From: Erwinia rhapontici
GTDB taxonomy: Bacteria; Pseudomonadota; Gammaproteobacteria; Enterobacterales; Enterobacteriaceae
NCBI RefSeq assembly: GCF_012271765.1
Contig: NZ_VRKO01000003.1
Span: forward strand, 124,001 to 188,000
Direction: 5' to 3'
Length of the DNA: 64,000 nt
Both the position numbers and the translations under genes were made by a program. This document shows, piece by piece, positions 61,355 through 64,000 of this stretch; position 1 is the stretch's first letter, and each line of letters starts with the position of its first letter. The notes below the pieces were generated by a model. The model was not told the DNA's origin, did not search any database, and was given only the letters and a program-made list of their open reading frames with translations.

Positions 61355-62520
61355 TGCGTTGCCCTGGCAGGCTGCGGCTGGCCGCGTGATCCCCGGAAGG
61401 TATAGAGGCAAACCAGCAGCCCAATCACTGCCAGTACGGCTGCCGAGACGGGCACCGCCGTCAGGCCGTAGCCACCGCCAATCACTGCGCCGCCCACCCA
61501 GGCACCCAACGCGTTACCGACGTTAAAGGCAGAGATATTCAGCGTCGACACCAGGTTCGGTGCATCTTTACCGTGGCGGACCACGTTGATTTGCAGCGCC
61601 GGAACCATTGCAAAGGTCGCCATCGCCCACAGGAACAGGGTAATTTCCGCCAGCCACAGTGAATGGCTGGTCCAGCTAAACAGCAGGGAGAACACCGCGA
61701 TCAGCGAGAAGCTGAGGATCAGGCTGAACGACACTTTCCAGTCGGCCAGCTTACCACCGAGGATATTACCCACTGTCAGACCCGCGCCGATCAGGAACAG
61801 CGTCCAACTGACGCCCCGGTCCGTCATGCCCGTCACCTGCAACAACAGCGGCGCAATATAGCTGAATAAGGCGAACATCGCGGCGGCGAAAAACACTGTC
61901 ATCAGCAACGACAGCCACAGCTTGCCGTTATTCAGCGCACTGACTTCTGATGCCAGATGTACCGGCTTCTCATTACGGTTAGTGGGCAGGCTGACGATCA
62001 GGCCGATAAAGGCCAGTACGCCAATCACCGCCACGCCCCAGAAGGTGGCACGCCAGCCAAACATCTGACCAAACCAGGTGCCCAGCGGCACACCCAGCAC
62101 GTTGGCAAGCGTTAAGCCGGTAAACATCAGCGCAACGGCAGAAGCCTGTTTACCCGGTGCGACCAGGCTGGCTGCGACTACGGCACCGATACCGAAGAAG
62201 GCACCGTGACACAGCGCGGTCACGACGCGCGCCAGCATCAGCAGGTTATAGGTGTAAGCCAGCGCACAGAGAATATTCCCGACGATAAAAATCGCCATCA
62301 GCAGGATCAGCGTCCGTTTGCGCGGTAGCCTGGCCGTCAGCAATGCCATAATCGGAGCGCCAATCGCCACCCCCAGCGCGTAACCGCTGATCAGCCAGCC
62401 TGCCGATGGAATCGACACGCGCAGGTCATTCGCCACTTCCGGCAACAGCCCCATAATGACAAATTCAGTGGTGCCGATAGCAAAGGCACTCAACGCCAGC
62501 GCCAGTAATGAAACAGGCAT
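61351..62520 (-). CDS. MFS transporter, DHA1 family (YdhP/AraJ-like)
   Basis: This 389-residue drug or sugar efflux type permease has twelve hydrophobic segments. Family features are FAIGTTEFVIMGLLPEVA in TM1, LTARLPRKRTLILLM after TM2 and ALCHGAFFGIGAVVAASLV in TM4. The ATG at 62520 has GGGAG 8 nt upstream; a GTG three codons earlier is not needed. The transported compound is unknown. Confidence 0.88.
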   Translation of the reverse strand: MPVSLLALALSAFAIGTTEFVIMGLLPEVANDLRVSIPSAGWLISGYALGVAIGAPIMALLTARLPRKRTLILLMAIFIVGNILCALAYTYNLLMLARVVTALCHGAFFGIGAVVAASLVAPGKQASAVALMFTGLTLANVLGVPLGTWFGQMFGWRATFWGVAVIGVLAFIGLIVSLPTNRNEKPVHLASEVSALNNGKLWLSLLMTVFFAAAMFALFSYIAPLLLQVTGMTDRGVSWTLFLIGAGLTVGNILGGKLADWKVSFSLILSFSLIAVFSLLFSWTSHSLWLAEITLFLWAMATFAMVPALQINVVRHGKDAPNLVSTLNISAFNVGNALGAWVGGAVIGGGYGLTAVPVSAAVLAVIGLLVCLYTFRGSRGQPQPARATH

Positions 62521-62529
62521 GTCACACAC

Positions 62530-62941
62530 TCCCAGGATAATTGGTGTAGAAGATAAATTTGATCTGCGTCACAGCAACGCATTAAAGCACAGCTAATGAA
62601 CGCCTTACAGCCCGCTATCAGCAACTGTCTGTTGCCTGGGCAGCAAGAATCCTCTGGGTAGTGATGAATCGATGAGAAAAATGCGATCGCACGCTCATTT
62701 TGTCGTTTTTCTTCGCTATACTTTCCGTTAACTGGCCATTACATAAACCTTCCTAATCATTCAATTCTACGATTCATCTGAGTTTTGGAAATTTTACTTC
62801 AACGCTGCTGGCACCTCTTCGCCTTGTGACAGATTTGATGGAGCATTGATACATTAAAGTTCTGCGACAGATGGCCGATATGCCAGTAAATGAGGTTAAA
62901 AACCCTGCCATTGCTGTATCAACCATTACCAAGGAGACCCG
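62530..62941. other. non-coding region between the MFS and protease genes
   Basis: I see no convincing gene in these 410 bp; the open frame at 62774-63022 on the reverse strand overlaps the protease gene and has no support. A TATACT at 62717-62722 could be a -10 element, without a clear -35. Confidence 0.5.
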
Positions 62942-63565
62942 ATGCGACTCGTCATTTGCCTGCCAGCCCTGATTCTGGTCGGGTGTTCCGTCGGAAAGTA
63001 TCAGTACAGCAGTGAAGCGCACGACCGGGTGGATATGACTGTTACGGGTATTCCAACCGTGCTGGGCTTAGGTACGCTGGGTACCACCATCCCGCTGACG
63101 GCCGATTACAGCCTGACCGCGGCCCATGTGGCAAAATTCTCCATGTACCGGGTGAAGTCATATCATCCTGAGTGCGACCTGGCCGTGGTCTATCATAAAA
63201 ATGATAATGTCCCGGCACCGCATTTCCGTAACGGCCTAATCGGTGACAAGATTAATCTCTACGGTTACAGCTTTATTTCGGCGATGCCGGTCGCATCGAC
63301 GGGCACCAATCTGATCAATACCGGGCTAAAAAACACCTGGAATAAAGTCAGTTGCGTCGTGGTGGCGTCCGATGCAGGCGTGGTACAGGGCATGTCAGGT
63401 GGCGCTGTGTATAACGCGTCTGATGATTCGATTGGCGGGGTGATTGTCGGCTACAGCAAACGCATTAACGATATGAAAACGGGTAAGACGCTGTATAAAG
63501 ACGTCTCGCTGTATGTGCCGTATGCCCGCTTTAAAGACTGGCTGAATGATGCGGTGAAATCCTGA
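62942..63565 (+). CDS. trypsin-like serine protease lipoprotein
   Basis: This 207-residue protein has a lipoprotein signal (LILVGC, Cys15). A complete chymotrypsin-type triad is visible: His62 in SLTAAHVAKF, Asp79 in PECDLAVVYH and Ser152 in VVQGMSGGAVYN (GxSGG). AAGGAG precedes the ATG. At about 190 mature residues it lacks PDZ domains, so it is not DegP/DegS. Being lipid-anchored, it probably acts in the periplasm or at the outer membrane. No substrate or partner is evident next to it. Confidence 0.85.
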   Translation: MRLVICLPALILVGCSVGKYQYSSEAHDRVDMTVTGIPTVLGLGTLGTTIPLTADYSLTAAHVAKFSMYRVKSYHPECDLAVVYHKNDNVPAPHFRNGLIGDKINLYGYSFISAMPVASTGTNLINTGLKNTWNKVSCVVVASDAGVVQGMSGGAVYNASDDSIGGVIVGYSKRINDMKTGKTLYKDVSLYVPYARFKDWLNDAVKS

Positions 63566-63627
63566 GTTTCACCGCCACGGGCGCTCCTCCTGCCGCCTGA
63601 ACATGTCTCCCTTCCATCCCGGCATTT

Positions 63628-64000
63628 TCAGGATGTTCCTTTTTTCAATGAGTCCGGCATCCCATCATGGGGGCCAAAATCCTGCTTTGGCGGATCGTCC
63701 CAGCGATCCTCTCGCGTAGCGAGGTAGGCTGGATTTGTCGGATACCAGATGCGGTTCTCTTTCTTATTCGCCTCACCAACGATAATAAAGTGCGCTTCGC
63801 GATCGCTGTTATTGATAAAGGTATGGCAAATCCCGGTGCCTGCCGGGAACGCTACCGCATCACCGGGTGTTAAGCGATGTAACTCGCCATTGATCCATAC
63901 CTCCGGCTCCCCTTCCAGCACATAAGCAAACTCTTCTTCTGCACTTTCAGCATGCGGGTAGGACATGCGACGGCCAGGCAACAGACGTTCATGATGTATC
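63628..64000 (-). CDS. cupin-domain protein (N-terminus beyond window)
   Basis: The frame is open to the window edge, so only the C-terminal 123 codons are seen. Cupin motif 1 is visible as SYPHAESAEEEFAYVLEGEP and motif 2 as FPAGTGICHTFINNS, a double-stranded beta-helix with a likely metal site. The tail is acidic and Trp/Pro-rich. The substrate is unknown; such proteins are often called cupin-type transcriptional or sugar-binding proteins without evidence. Confidence 0.8.
   Translation of the reverse strand, partial: IHHERLLPGRRMSYPHAESAEEEFAYVLEGEPEVWINGELHRLTPGDAVAFPAGTGICHTFINNSDREAHFIIVGEANKKENRIWYPTNPAYLATREDRWDDPPKQDFGPHDGMPDSLKKGTS

Overview
The window is chromosomal DNA of an enterobacterium. 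Gene content, order and protein sequences follow the Escherichia coli mltA - initiator tRNA - amiC - argA - recD - recB - ptrA - recC - ppdC - ygdB - ppdB - ppdA - thyA - lgt - ptsP - rppH - mutH - ygdQ - ygdR - tas - lplT - aas - omrA/B - galR - lysA - lysR block. The residues diverge throughout, and the accessory genes and intergenic repeats suggest Erwiniaceae (Pantoea or Erwinia-like); that genus call is inference.

Positions 1-29.2 kb are the conserved backbone. They hold a cut-off mltA, one initiator tRNA, amiC, ArgR-controlled argA, the recC/ptrA/recB/recD recombination block, four minor prepilin-type genes, thyA-lgt, rppH-ptsP, a DnaA-box cluster matching DARS2 in place (rppH/mutH intergenic), mutH, ygdQ, ygdR, tas and the lplT-aas lysophospholipid salvage pair.

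Positions 29.2-51 kb are accessory relative to E. coli and lie between aas and galR. They hold a chemoreceptor, a four-gene MdtABC-type RND pump with its own outer-membrane channel, a second complete AcrAB-type pump with its own channel, a small ribbon-helix-helix-like gene, a stand-alone FtsI (PBP3) paralog, a single OmrA/OmrB-type small RNA and a cytosolic biotin/methionine-sulfoxide-reductase-like molybdoenzyme.

Positions 51-59 kb contain galR and then an insertion that separates it from lysA. The insertion holds a 44-bp palindromic tandem array, a cellobiose-family PTS with a GH1 phospho-beta-glucosidase, a UxuR/ExuR-like regulator, an acetyltransferase, and a roughly 1.07 kb AT-rich islet bounded by about 330-bp direct repeats. 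The islet carries a small membrane protein gene and a 5'-truncated DUF4225-like gene. Three copies of a TTGGCATACCAA-like dyad in the divergent PTS intergenic region probably are the operators of the linked regulator.

Positions 59-64 kb hold lysA/lysR, an MFS exporter, a lipoprotein with a complete trypsin-type triad and a cut-off cupin gene. Intergenic regions repeatedly carry GGCATGCC-centred palindromes, singly or in 80-bp and 44-bp tandem arrays. All homology statements rest on recall of family sequences and motifs; no database search was run.
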